64,000 nt of DNA from Adlercreutzia wanghongyangiae (GTDB lineage Bacteria > Actinomycetota > Coriobacteriia > Coriobacteriales > Eggerthellaceae). A program made the position numbers and the translations under genes. The number at the start of each line of letters is the position of its first letter. Position 1 is the stretch's first letter. Of the stretch, positions 54,440 to 63,030 are shown piece after piece. The notes under the pieces were generated by a model that worked only from the letters and a program-made list of their open reading frames with translations, made no database searches and was not told where the DNA came from. The stretch is taken from NCBI RefSeq assembly GCF_035989245.1, contig NZ_JAYMFF010000002.1, positions 310,001 through 374,000 on the forward strand, read 5' to 3'.

Positions 54440-55888
54440 ATGGAGCGAATTGGAAAATCAGGCGGCGGCTTATGTCTGGCGGGAGCGGGATTTCTCTGGG
54501 GATGGAGTTTCCTCTTCTTCTTTTCGAGCCAGGCGGCCTCGTCAATTTCTCTTTCTTTTTTGACTAACGATGTTCTATATCTTGGATCAACATTGGTGGC
54601 AGCCTTGCTGGCTGTTAGGGTCTTTTGGAACGAATACGACGTTCGCCAGCTCAGGACTGTGGGAAATGCGGCCTTCGCGTTAATGCTTGCTGGTAGCGTT
54701 TTGCTTGCCATCTCGATGGTAGCTCGTGACTCGGGGTTTTACGCCATGGCGGGAAAGATTGTTGCAGGGCCTGGACAAGGGCTATCTTGGATTGCTTGGA
54801 CAACTGTGCTTTCTCGGTTTGATATTGAGTGTGCCGAGAGGTCTTTCTTACAGTGGATACCCATTCTTGTTGGTGTGGTTTTGGCTTCCACTTTGGGAAA
54901 CTGGGTATCCGTGTTTCCTCCCCAGCTGTTTAACTCAGTTCTCATGGTGCTTCTGCCGGTCGCTTCCTGGGTTTTCTTTTGTCGCGCCCTGTCTTTGTCG
55001 TCCGAACCCAAACGGAAGGACGCTTCTGTTGCGGCCGCTGAAGGCAAGGGCGATGATGTGAAATCCATTGTGTGGTTGTTTGCTAATCTAAGTTTCGCTC
55101 TCGCTGTAATCATGGTCGTTTGGGCCGCGTTTTTGTTTCAGCACCAAGTATCTGTAGAGCAGGTAAAGGTGGTGTTTTCGCTCGGCGCTTTCGTCGCGCT
55201 TCCTATCGTTTGGTTTGCATTGCGCGTTACGCGTCGATTGGCCCCTTCGTCTCTGTATCGGTGGGCCGTACCTATTATGGTCTTCGCTGTGGTGCTCGAC
55301 TTTATTGCGCCGGCGGCTTATGTGTGGTGCACATGCCTCTGCCTGAGTGTCGTAAGCGTTGGGTTCGAGGGCATGTACCACTTGGTGTTTATCTATGTGT
55401 CGAAGCGCTTTTCCCAACGCGCTATGTTGGCGGCAAGCTTAGGAGTTGTAGCCACGACGGTGGGCGGAATGATAGGGTCAACGGTGTGGGCTGCTTGCTT
55501 CTCCCACGCTTCTTCGGCGGATGCTGGAAAGATACTGCTCGTCGCTCTTTTTGTGCTCGTGCTCTGTTGGTCGTGCGCGCCGCGATTCGGGGGCGTTCTA
55601 GGCTTGAATGGCGGTGGCGTAGAAGGTGAAGCCTCTTCGCAAAATTCCCCGCCTGTTGAGAAGAAGTGCGAACTTGCGGCCAATGCTTACGGACTCACAC
55701 CCCGTGAACGAGAAGTGCTGTTTCTGCTGGCCCAGGGGAGGAGCCGCGCTTTTATTCGAGAGGCTCTCTTTATTTCCAAAGGGACCGTTGATACCCACGT
55801 TCATCATATTTATTCAAAGATGGGTATAGGATCTAAAGACGAGCTTGTGAAGATGGTTCTTGATGGTGAGGATATTATTGCAAGTTAG
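54440..55888 (+). CDS. LuxR-family regulator with a twelve-helix-type membrane domain
   Basis: 482 residues. About 400 residues of hydrophobic segments (MFS-like, roughly 10-12 helices) precede a C-terminal LuxR helix-turn-helix: 'LTPREREVLFLLAQGRSRAFIREALFISKGTVDTHVHHIYSKMGI'. There is no phosphorylation domain, so the membrane part probably senses a ligand itself. This design is abundant in Eggerthella-like gut bacteria, where each copy usually sits beside the reductase it controls, as here. The ATG at 54440 has a weak ribosome site; an upstream palindrome (ATCGATggaaatcATCGAT, near 54303) may be an operator. Confidence 0.85.
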   Translation: MERIGKSGGGLCLAGAGFLWGWSFLFFFSSQAASSISLSFLTNDVLYLGSTLVAALLAVRVFWNEYDVRQLRTVGNAAFALMLAGSVLLAISMVARDSGFYAMAGKIVAGPGQGLSWIAWTTVLSRFDIECAERSFLQWIPILVGVVLASTLGNWVSVFPPQLFNSVLMVLLPVASWVFFCRALSLSSEPKRKDASVAAAEGKGDDVKSIVWLFANLSFALAVIMVVWAAFLFQHQVSVEQVKVVFSLGAFVALPIVWFALRVTRRLAPSSLYRWAVPIMVFAVVLDFIAPAAYVWCTCLCLSVVSVGFEGMYHLVFIYVSKRFSQRAMLAASLGVVATTVGGMIGSTVWAACFSHASSADAGKILLVALFVLVLCWSCAPRFGGVLGLNGGGVEGEASSQNSPPVEKKCELAANAYGLTPREREVLFLLAQGRSRAFIREALFISKGTVDTHVHHIYSKMGIGSKDELVKMVLDGEDIIAS

Positions 55889-55910
55889 TTGTTGAAGGCG
55901 AAGAAGAGCG

Positions 55911-55945
55911 GGAGGGGAGTGACGGGGAGGAAGCCTCTCCCCTCC
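55911..55945. terminator. Hairpin between the converging LuxR and flavoprotein genes
   Basis: GGAGGGGAG (55911-55919) pairs with CTCCCCTCC (55937-55945). No long U-run. Confidence 0.6.
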
Positions 55946-55963
55946 TAAGCGAAGGGATGTCGT

Positions 55964-57541
55964 CTACGCTTCTAGGATGCTACGAGCAGCATTTCGTCCG
56001 GAATAGATGCAGTAGCCGTTCGCCGAGCCGCCCAAGTACATGTTGTAGGTTTCCTCGTAGAGATTGCAGCCATCGAGCCCGACGGCATACAGGCCGGGAA
56101 TCGGATCTCCTTCATCGTTCAGAACGCGGTTTTGGGTGTCAGTGCACAGACCTCCGATTGCGCACACTACGAGGGGATCCATCTTGAAACCGTAGAAGGG
56201 GCCCGTCTTGAGGGGAATGAGATACTCGGCTTTTTTGAAGAAATCCTCGTCAGAGCCCTTATCGCACCATTGATTGTATCGATCAATGGTGTCTTCGAGA
56301 GTATTGGGGTCAAAATCCATGGCTATTGCGAGGGCTTCGACTGTCTCTCCCTTGAATACGTTTCCAAACATACCTTCAACTGCCCCATCAATCTGCTGTT
56401 GTAGCTGGGGAAGCTGTGCCCCCTGATCGGGCATATAGTTGGCGAAGCTGTCGGGTGCCGCTCCTTGTGCGAACGCATCTACTGTGCTCTGATCCATAAG
56501 AGCGTAGCAAGATTCCTGGCCGAGGAAAATGGCATTGAACGCACTGGGGATGTCTTCGCATACGATGCCTTCGTCGACGAATCTTTCGCCGTGCCCATTC
56601 ACCCAGAGAATGGGCTGTCTCGTTGTCGCAAAGGAAATGTGGTCGAACATGCCGAAGCCGTAGACGCATTTATCTCCCATGATGCATGCGGGACGTGTGG
56701 CGGCTCCAAGCTCAATTGCCACATCGAGGCCGTCGCCGGTATTGCCGGGATTGCAGTTGATTGTCGCGTTCGAGCAGTCAAATCCCGTGCGGTCACTGAG
56801 CGTTTCGACGTTCGCTCCCGTACCGCCGCTTGCTAGAACGACGCCAGACCCCTTAATGGCGAGGTACGCTCCGTCTTGTTCGGCTATAACACCTGTTACA
56901 ACGTCGTCCTCGGATATAAGATCTACCATAGGAGTTGATGTCATAATCTCGACACCTGCGCTCAGAGCTGCCTGCTCCATGGCCGCAACGGCCGCCGTGC
57001 CTCCTCCGTCGTAGTAATGCCATCCTTGAAGGCCGGCATTGCAGGGCCTGACATCAACGAACTTAACCCCGTTTTCAAGGAGCCACGAGATGTTGTCTCC
57101 TGATTGTCTGAGGTAGTTGATCCAGATTTGGGAGTTGGATCGGTAATTGGAGAATTGAAGCTCATTCTTAAGGGCTTCATAAAGGGTGAGATCGACATTG
57201 GCTTCTTTCTGGAGGGGGCTATCTACGGCAAAGGGGCCTTCTGCTCCCAGACTGTTTCCGCCGATGGTGGCTTGTTTCTCAATCAAGATAACGCGAGCAC
57301 CTTGTTGAGCTCCTTCGACGGCGGCGCTCAGTCCGGAAATACCTCCCCCGACAACTACTATGTCGTACGTGAGGGTCTCTTCAATGGGATAGTTCTGCGC
57401 GTCATCGCTTTCACTGCGAGTGCTTCCGTCGGTGTCGGAAAGGGAGGGGGATGCCCCACATCCAGCAAGTCCAACCGCACCGAGCAATCCCGCAGTCAAA
57501 CCAACTCCCTTTATGAAAGTGCGTCGATTGATCTGTTCCAT
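55964..57541 (-). CDS. Tat-exported FAD-dependent reductase (fumarate reductase/urocanate reductase-type flavoprotein)
   Basis: 525 residues. Twin-arginine signal 'NRRTFIKGVGLTAGLLGAVGLAGCGAS'-type; 'LAGC' also forms a lipobox, so it may be a Tat-exported lipoprotein. FAD-binding 'IVVVGGGISGLSAAVEGAQQGA' at about 60-80, and the C-terminal flavin region 'GLYAVGLDGCNLYEETYNMYLGGSANGYCIYSGR'. The body matches the family of single-subunit extracellular reductases for organic acceptors; the substrate cannot be read from sequence. No cytochrome domain is fused, so electrons must come from another protein. ATG preceded by AAGGAGG. Regulated presumably by the neighbouring LuxR protein. Confidence 0.85.
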   Translation of the reverse strand: MEQINRRTFIKGVGLTAGLLGAVGLAGCGASPSLSDTDGSTRSESDDAQNYPIEETLTYDIVVVGGGISGLSAAVEGAQQGARVILIEKQATIGGNSLGAEGPFAVDSPLQKEANVDLTLYEALKNELQFSNYRSNSQIWINYLRQSGDNISWLLENGVKFVDVRPCNAGLQGWHYYDGGGTAAVAAMEQAALSAGVEIMTSTPMVDLISEDDVVTGVIAEQDGAYLAIKGSGVVLASGGTGANVETLSDRTGFDCSNATINCNPGNTGDGLDVAIELGAATRPACIMGDKCVYGFGMFDHISFATTRQPILWVNGHGERFVDEGIVCEDIPSAFNAIFLGQESCYALMDQSTVDAFAQGAAPDSFANYMPDQGAQLPQLQQQIDGAVEGMFGNVFKGETVEALAIAMDFDPNTLEDTIDRYNQWCDKGSDEDFFKKAEYLIPLKTGPFYGFKMDPLVVCAIGGLCTDTQNRVLNDEGDPIPGLYAVGLDGCNLYEETYNMYLGGSANGYCIYSGRNAARSILEA

Positions 57542-57832
57542 ATAGTCCTCCTTCTAGATTTGCGAAATACCATCTAGAACACTAAAGAGAAGGGAGAGAT
57601 TAGGCATCCGTAGAAACCATAGATTTGCTGATGGAGGGCGTCGATGAAAAGTATCGACGCCTTGTTTCAGGCCTTGAGAATGATCGAATTCACCCTGTGG
57701 GCGTGCATAACGGCCGCCCACTTGGGGCCGCTGATTCTCGTACTGAGTTGCTCTGCGTTCGCTGGTATACTGTTGCACTTGCGAGAACGCATTTTTCAAG
57801 CGCGTTTTTCCCTACCGACGAAAGGACACAGC

Positions 57833-59158
57833 ATGCCCAGCACAGTGCTCGTCGGCGCCCAGTGGGGCGACGAAGGCAAGGGTAAGATCACCGATCTCAT
57901 CGCCAGCGACTACGATTACGTCGTGCGGTTCCAGGGCGGCAACAACGCCGGTCACACCGTCATCCACGGCGACAAGAAACTGGCGCTGCACCTCATGCCC
58001 TCCGGCGTCATGTACGAGAACGCGGTGCCGGTCATCGGCAACGGCGTGGTGGTCGATCCCGGTGTGCTGGTGAAGGAAATGGCCATGCTTGAGGCCGAGG
58101 GCGTTTCCTGCAAGAACCTGCGCATCTCCAACGACGCGCATCTCATCATGCCCTATCACAAGGACCTGGACGGCGCCGACGAGAAGAGCCTCGGCGACAA
58201 GAAGATCGGCACCACCAAGCGCGGCATCGGCCCCTGCTACCAGGACAAGATGGGCCGCAAGGGCATCCGCATGCAGGATCTGCTGGACGAGAAGATCTTC
58301 CGCCTGAAGCTGGAAGCGGTGCTCGCCCAGAAGAATCCCATTCTTGAGAAGATTTACGGTCTGCACACCTACACGGTGGAGGAGATCTGCGACGAGTATC
58401 TGCCCTATGCCCGCATTCTTGCCCCCTACGTGTGCGAGTCGGCCCACATGCTGAACACGGCGCTGGCCGAGGGCAAGTCCATCCTGTTCGAGGGCGCCCA
58501 GGGCACCCTGCTCGACATCGACCACGGCACCTACCCCTTCGTCACCTCATCGTCCTGCTGCGCGGGCGGCGCGGCCACGGGCACGGGCGTGGGGCCCGCG
58601 GCCATCGATCGCGTGCTGGGCATCCAGAAGGCCTATGTCACGCGTGTGGGCGAAGGCCCCTTCCCCACCGAGTTGAAGTTCCCCGAGAACGGCGGCGAGG
58701 GCCAGGATGCGGAAGACGGCGAGCTTCTGTGCGCCGCCGGTCACGAGTTCGGCGTGACCACAGGTCGCAAGCGCCGCTGCGGCTGGTTCGATGCCGTTAT
58801 CGGCCGTTACGCCGCCGAGGTGAACGGACTCACGGATGTGGCCCTCACCAAGTTGGACGTGCTGTCGGCTTTCGACACCATTAAGGTGTGCGTGGCCTAC
58901 GAGTGCAACGGCGAGCGCTACGACTACTTCCCCATGCAGCAGAGCGTACTGCACCACGCGAAGCCCATTTACGTGGAGCTGCCGGGTTGGAAGGACGAGG
59001 ACATCACGGGGTGCCGCACCTACGAGGAGCTGCCCGAGAACACGCGCAAGTACATCGAGTACCTGGAGGAGGTCACCGGCGTGCCCATGAGCATCATCTC
59101 CGTCGGTCCCGACCGCGATCAGACGATCCTGCGGGATGTGTGGATGAGGGAAGACTAG
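57833..59158 (+). CDS. purA: Adenylosuccinate synthetase
   Basis: 441 residues from the ATG at 57833 (GAAAGGA six bases upstream); the frame is open for 63 codons before it. 'STVLVGAQWGDEGKGKITD' contains the GDEGKGK P-loop; 'GNNAGHTVIHGDKK' carries the catalytic histidine; C-terminal 'PVKISVGPDR'-type motif is 'SIISVGPDRDQTI'. Converts IMP plus aspartate to adenylosuccinate using GTP. A TATACT-like box (57762) may be its -10. Confidence 0.96.
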   Translation: MPSTVLVGAQWGDEGKGKITDLIASDYDYVVRFQGGNNAGHTVIHGDKKLALHLMPSGVMYENAVPVIGNGVVVDPGVLVKEMAMLEAEGVSCKNLRISNDAHLIMPYHKDLDGADEKSLGDKKIGTTKRGIGPCYQDKMGRKGIRMQDLLDEKIFRLKLEAVLAQKNPILEKIYGLHTYTVEEICDEYLPYARILAPYVCESAHMLNTALAEGKSILFEGAQGTLLDIDHGTYPFVTSSSCCAGGAATGTGVGPAAIDRVLGIQKAYVTRVGEGPFPTELKFPENGGEGQDAEDGELLCAAGHEFGVTTGRKRRCGWFDAVIGRYAAEVNGLTDVALTKLDVLSAFDTIKVCVAYECNGERYDYFPMQQSVLHHAKPIYVELPGWKDEDITGCRTYEELPENTRKYIEYLEEVTGVPMSIISVGPDRDQTILRDVWMRED

Positions 59159-59180
59159 TCATCGCATCTTAGGCTGTCCA

Positions 59181-59297
59181 GCCGCGCCCCCTGGGAGGGG
59201 CGACGTGCTCAGACAGTCCTCGCTCGGCGCGACAGCCCGCTGGGCTGATCGCGTTCGCTGCGGAACTCCGCGCGACACCCCTCCCAGGGGGCGCGGC
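59181..59297 (+). repeat. 117-bp hairpin element between purA and purD
   Basis: Perfect 20-bp inverted arms (59181-59200 with 59278-59297). The loop contains a second stem: CAGCCC-GCT-GGGCTG flanked by CGCGA/TCGCG. No U-run follows. Its layout resembles the gyrB-gyrA hairpin, and both contain ATCGCGTTC. May regulate purD or be a repeat family member. Confidence 0.55.
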
Positions 59298-59342
59298 CTG
59301 CCGTTAAGAAGAACTTGCTGCAAAGCGAGGAAAGGAACAGAC

Positions 59343-60632
59343 GTGAACATTCTGGTTTTGGGTTCGGGTGGTCGCGAGCACGCCATCGCGTGGGCCTTGC
59401 GGAAGTCGCCGAAGACCGACGTGCTGTACGTGGCTCCGGGCAACGGCGGCACCGCTGAAATCGCCGAGAACGTCGACGTCGACATTGCCGACAGCGAGGC
59501 GTTGCTGAGCTTTGTGGCCGAGCGCATGATCGGTCTGGTGGTCATCGGGCCCGAGGCTCCGCTGGTGGACGGCGTGGCCGACGTGCTGCGCGCGGCGGGC
59601 GTGCCGGTGTTCGGCCCCAACGCCGACGGCGCCCAGCTGGAGGGCTCCAAGGCCTATTCCAAGGAATTCATGGAAGCCAACAGCATTCCCACCGCTGCCT
59701 ACGGGCGCTTCAGCGATGAGGAGTCGGCGCTGGCCTATGTGCGCGAGCAAGGCGCGCCCATCGTTATCAAAGCCGATGGCTTGGCTGCGGGTAAGGGCGT
59801 GGTAGTGGCCGAGACGCTGGAAGATGCCGAGGCAGCCGTGCACGCCTGCTTCGACGGCGCCTTCGGCGATGCGGGCTCCACCGTGGTCATCGAGGAGTGC
59901 ATGACCGGCCCCGAGTGCTCGCTTCTGTGCTTCGTCACCAACGGCAAGTCGTTCCCCATGGCCCCGGCTCAGGACCACAAGCGCGCCTACGACGGCGATT
60001 TGGGCCCGAATACCGGCGGCATGGGCGTGTATTCGCCAGTGCCCATCGTTACCGATGACGAGATGGCCTCCATGGTGTCCATCATGGAAGATGCCGCCGC
60101 CGCCACGGCTCGGGCGCCCTTTACCGCCGACTATCGCGGCACGCTGTACGGCGGTTTCATGCTGACGCCCGAAGGTCCGAAGATCGTGGAATTCAACGTG
60201 CGCTTCGGCGACCCCGAGACCCAGGTGGTGCTGCCGCGCCTGGAAAACGACCTGGTGGACGTGATGCTAGCGGTGGCCGAGGGTCGTGCCGACGACATCG
60301 ATCTGAAGTGGTCCGACGATTGGGCCGTTTCGGTGGTGCTCGCCAGCGATGGCTACCCGGGTTCCTACGAGAAGGGCAAGGTCATTCTGGGTATCGAGGA
60401 AGCCGAGGAGCTGCCGGGCGTCACGGTGTTCCACGCCGGCACGAAGCGCAACTTCGACGGCGAGCTGATTACCAACGGCGGCCGTGTACTGAATGTGGTG
60501 GCCCTGGGCGACACCTTTGAAGAGGCCCGCGAGCGCGCCTACGAGGCCTGCGATCTCATCAACTTCGAGGGCAAGCAGTTCCGCCACGACATCGGCAAAA
60601 AGGCCCTCCAAGGCCGCGCCGCCTGGGAGTAA
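59343..60632 (+). CDS. purD: Phosphoribosylamine--glycine ligase
   Basis: 429 residues from the GTG at 59343 (GGAAAGGA upstream), where the protein begins 'MNILVLGSGGREHAIAWAL', the universal PurD start. ATP-grasp domain with 'PIVIKADGLAAGKGVVVAET' and 'DHKRAYDGDLGPNTGGMGVYSP'. 'EFNVRFGDPETQVVLPRL' is the metal-binding signature. Adds glycine to phosphoribosylamine in purine synthesis, so purA and purD form a small purine group. Confidence 0.96.
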   Translation: MNILVLGSGGREHAIAWALRKSPKTDVLYVAPGNGGTAEIAENVDVDIADSEALLSFVAERMIGLVVIGPEAPLVDGVADVLRAAGVPVFGPNADGAQLEGSKAYSKEFMEANSIPTAAYGRFSDEESALAYVREQGAPIVIKADGLAAGKGVVVAETLEDAEAAVHACFDGAFGDAGSTVVIEECMTGPECSLLCFVTNGKSFPMAPAQDHKRAYDGDLGPNTGGMGVYSPVPIVTDDEMASMVSIMEDAAAATARAPFTADYRGTLYGGFMLTPEGPKIVEFNVRFGDPETQVVLPRLENDLVDVMLAVAEGRADDIDLKWSDDWAVSVVLASDGYPGSYEKGKVILGIEEAEELPGVTVFHAGTKRNFDGELITNGGRVLNVVALGDTFEEARERAYEACDLINFEGKQFRHDIGKKALQGRAAWE

Positions 60633-60636
60633 GCCT

Positions 60637-62037
60637 ATGCTTTCAGAACGAGTTCTTTCCAAAGTAGTGGCGGCTTGCACGGCCAACTACTTGAAGCTTT
60701 CCCCTTGCACTGAGACGCGCATGCCCGCGCCGAAGCCGGGGCAGCCCTACATGCTGTACATGCATGTGCCGTTCTGCGAGCGGTTGTGCCCGTACTGCTC
60801 GTTTAACCGCTTCCCCTTCCGCGAGGATCGCGCGAAGCCCTACTTCCAGAATATGCGCAAGGAAATGCGCATGCTGAAGGAGCTCGGCTACGACTTCGAT
60901 TCGGTGTATATCGGCGGCGGCACGCCCACCATCATGATCGACGAGCTGTGCGAGACCATCGATCTGGCGCGCGATCTGTTCTCCGTCAAGGAAGTGTCCA
61001 GCGAGACGAATCCGAACCATCTGATTCCCGCGTATCTGGAGAAGTTGAAGGGTCGCGTGCAACGCCTTTCCGTGGGAGTGCAGTCCTTCGACGACGGCCT
61101 GCTGCGCCAGATGGACCGCTACGAGAAGTATGGCTGCGGCCAGGAGATTCTCGAGCGCATCCAGGAGGCGTCGCCGTATTTCACCTCGATGAACGCCGAC
61201 ATGATCTTCAACTTTCCGGCCCAGACCGAAGATATCCTCATTCGGGATATCGAGATGGTGGTGGCATCCGGCGCCAGCCAGACCACGTTCTATCCGCTGA
61301 TGGCCTCGCCTTCGGTGGAGCGTTCGCTGGCTGCCACAGTGGGGCCGGTTGACTACAATCGCGAGCGTCAGTTCTACGAGATCATCTGCGATTTGCTGCT
61401 GGGCGATCTGCCTGACGGCCGCCCGGGCCTGTTCGAACTGGGCAGCGCTTGGACGTTCAACCGCCGCGGCACCGGTGCCGCCGGCGAGAACGCCATGATC
61501 GACGAGTACGTGGTGGATTACGAGGAATACCCCGCCATCGGCAGCGGCGGCATCACTTATCTGGGACAGAACCTGTACGTGAACACGTTCTCGGTGCGCG
61601 AGTACAACGAGGCCATCGAAGGTGGCCGCATGTCCATGATGGGCAAGACCACGTTCAGCTTGCACGATCGCATGCGCTATCGCTTCATGATGCAGTTGTT
61701 CGGCCTGCGCCTGGACAAGCGCCAGTTCGAACACGATTTCGGTATGAGCGTGGAGCGCGGCCTGCCCGTGGAGATGGGCTTCATGCGCGCCTCGGGGGCG
61801 TTTGCCACCGACAACGCCGACGAGCTGACGCTCACCCCGAAGGGCCGCTACCTGGTGGTGGTGATGATGCGCCAGTTCTTCATCGGCGTGAACAATCTGC
61901 GTGACCAGGCCCGCGCGGCGCTTACCGGCGAGGAGCGCGAACTCATCTTCGGCGACGGCTGTGCCTCGGCTGCGACGGAAGAAGCGGCGGCCACAAGCGT
62001 GCTGGACGCCACCGCCGCGCGAGCTGCCCAGGAATAG
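60637..62037 (+). CDS. HemW/HemN-like radical SAM protein
   Basis: 466 residues from the ATG at 60637, four bases after purD. Radical SAM cluster motif 'CERLCPYCSF' (C-x3-C-x2-C), 'VYIGGGTPTIM' and 'RLSVGVQSFDDGLLRQM', the HemN/HemW pattern. The second cysteine-containing motif of true HemN is absent, so it may be a HemW-like haem chaperone or another coproporphyrinogen-oxidase-family enzyme, such as a haem-degrading anaerobilin synthase relative. Ala-rich C-terminal tail. Probably co-transcribed with purD and the next gene (12 bp gap). Confidence 0.8.
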   Translation: MLSERVLSKVVAACTANYLKLSPCTETRMPAPKPGQPYMLYMHVPFCERLCPYCSFNRFPFREDRAKPYFQNMRKEMRMLKELGYDFDSVYIGGGTPTIMIDELCETIDLARDLFSVKEVSSETNPNHLIPAYLEKLKGRVQRLSVGVQSFDDGLLRQMDRYEKYGCGQEILERIQEASPYFTSMNADMIFNFPAQTEDILIRDIEMVVASGASQTTFYPLMASPSVERSLAATVGPVDYNRERQFYEIICDLLLGDLPDGRPGLFELGSAWTFNRRGTGAAGENAMIDEYVVDYEEYPAIGSGGITYLGQNLYVNTFSVREYNEAIEGGRMSMMGKTTFSLHDRMRYRFMMQLFGLRLDKRQFEHDFGMSVERGLPVEMGFMRASGAFATDNADELTLTPKGRYLVVVMMRQFFIGVNNLRDQARAALTGEERELIFGDGCASAATEEAAATSVLDATAARAAQE

Positions 62038-62048
62038 GCGTTCGCTTC

Positions 62049-62687
62049 ATGACCTATGTGTCCGTTGTCACGCTCGTTGCCTACGGTCTGCTGCTGGCTG
62101 GTTTGGTGGTCATAGCGGTGGGCGATATGCGCACGCGCCGTATCCCCAACGGCATGGTGGCTGCGCTGGCGTTACTGTGGGTGATATGGCGTTGCGTGCT
62201 GGGCTTCGCTGGCCGTTATATGGGCCTGGGCTTCTGGAATACCCTGCTTTCCCCCGCGCCCACGGTGCTCGGGCAGATCGGGCTGCCTGTTTATGGAGCG
62301 TCGCTGTCCGGCGGCGTGCTGGGCGCCCTGGCGCTGGGCGGCGGCATGCTGGTGCTGTCGGCGGTATACGAGCTGACCACCAAGAAGGAGTCGTTCGGCG
62401 GCGGCGACATCAAGCTGATGGTGGTGATCGGCCTGTTCCTGGGTTGGGAACGCGGTCTCGTGTGCCTGTTCGTGGCTTGCCTGGTAAGCGTGATCTATGC
62501 CCTGGTGATGCGTTTCCGGACACGGGGGAAGGATGGCGACACGGCTCGGCCTGCGGAAGGCAGCCAGAGCGCGCCGGCCGCTGCAGGGACTCAGGCTTCT
62601 TCAGAAGTGGCTGACCCCTTCCTTGCGCGCACGATGCCTTTTGCTCCGTTTTTGGCTGTGGGAACACTGGTGGCATTCTTCTTTTAA
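62049..62687 (+). CDS. Prepilin peptidase (A24 aspartyl protease, type IV pilus/Tad type)
   Basis: 212 residues with about six hydrophobic segments. The two catalytic aspartates lie in 'AVGDMRTRRIPNGM' and 'FGGGDIKLMVV' (the GxGDxK box). It lacks the N-terminal cysteine-rich methyltransferase domain, as in TadV/CpaA-like short forms. Processes type IV pilin-like or Tad/Flp leader peptides; no pilin genes are in the window, so its substrates are elsewhere. ATG at 62049, 11 bp after the HemW-like gene. Confidence 0.85.
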   Translation: MTYVSVVTLVAYGLLLAGLVVIAVGDMRTRRIPNGMVAALALLWVIWRCVLGFAGRYMGLGFWNTLLSPAPTVLGQIGLPVYGASLSGGVLGALALGGGMLVLSAVYELTTKKESFGGGDIKLMVVIGLFLGWERGLVCLFVACLVSVIYALVMRFRTRGKDGDTARPAEGSQSAPAAAGTQASSEVADPFLARTMPFAPFLAVGTLVAFFF

Positions 62688-62781
62688 GACCGCTGCGTGT
62701 TCAGTGAAAAAGTTCTTGCATTGCGCGGGCATTCCCGTTAAAATATATGCTCGCGTCGAAAGCGAATGCTTTCCGCACTTT

Positions 62782-62857
<76 letters not shown>

Positions 62858-62865
62858 TAAATGAC

Positions 62866-62890
62866 AGGGCCCCAGTTTCGGGGCCCTTTT
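62866..62890 (+). terminator. Terminator after tRNA-Phe
   Basis: AGGGCCCC, 6-nt loop, GGGGCCCT then TTT. Confidence 0.88.
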
Positions 62891-62947
62891 CATATCTGAA
62901 GCCGTGGGGATCTAACCCCCGATCCTGGAATCACATAAATCTCTGAA

Positions 62948-62971
62948 AGAATCTCTGAATTCAGAGATTCT
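62948..62971. repeat. 24-bp perfect palindrome upstream of the insertion sequence
   Basis: AGAATCTCTGAA with its inverse, centred on an EcoRI-like GAATTC. ATCTCTGAA is repeated once more just before it. It lies about 60 bp from the apparent IS end. Function unknown. Confidence 0.5.
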
Positions 62972-63030
62972 CAGGGATTCGGATCTCTCTGCTATCGTTG
63001 CGCGAGAGTTGCTCCGTCTTTCCAGAATAG

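Noticed and set aside
62900..62940. tRNA-like GGGGATCTAACCCCC after tRNA-Phe
   Set aside because: Resembles a T-arm but there is no acceptor, anticodon or D-arm around it; perhaps debris of a tRNA or element end.
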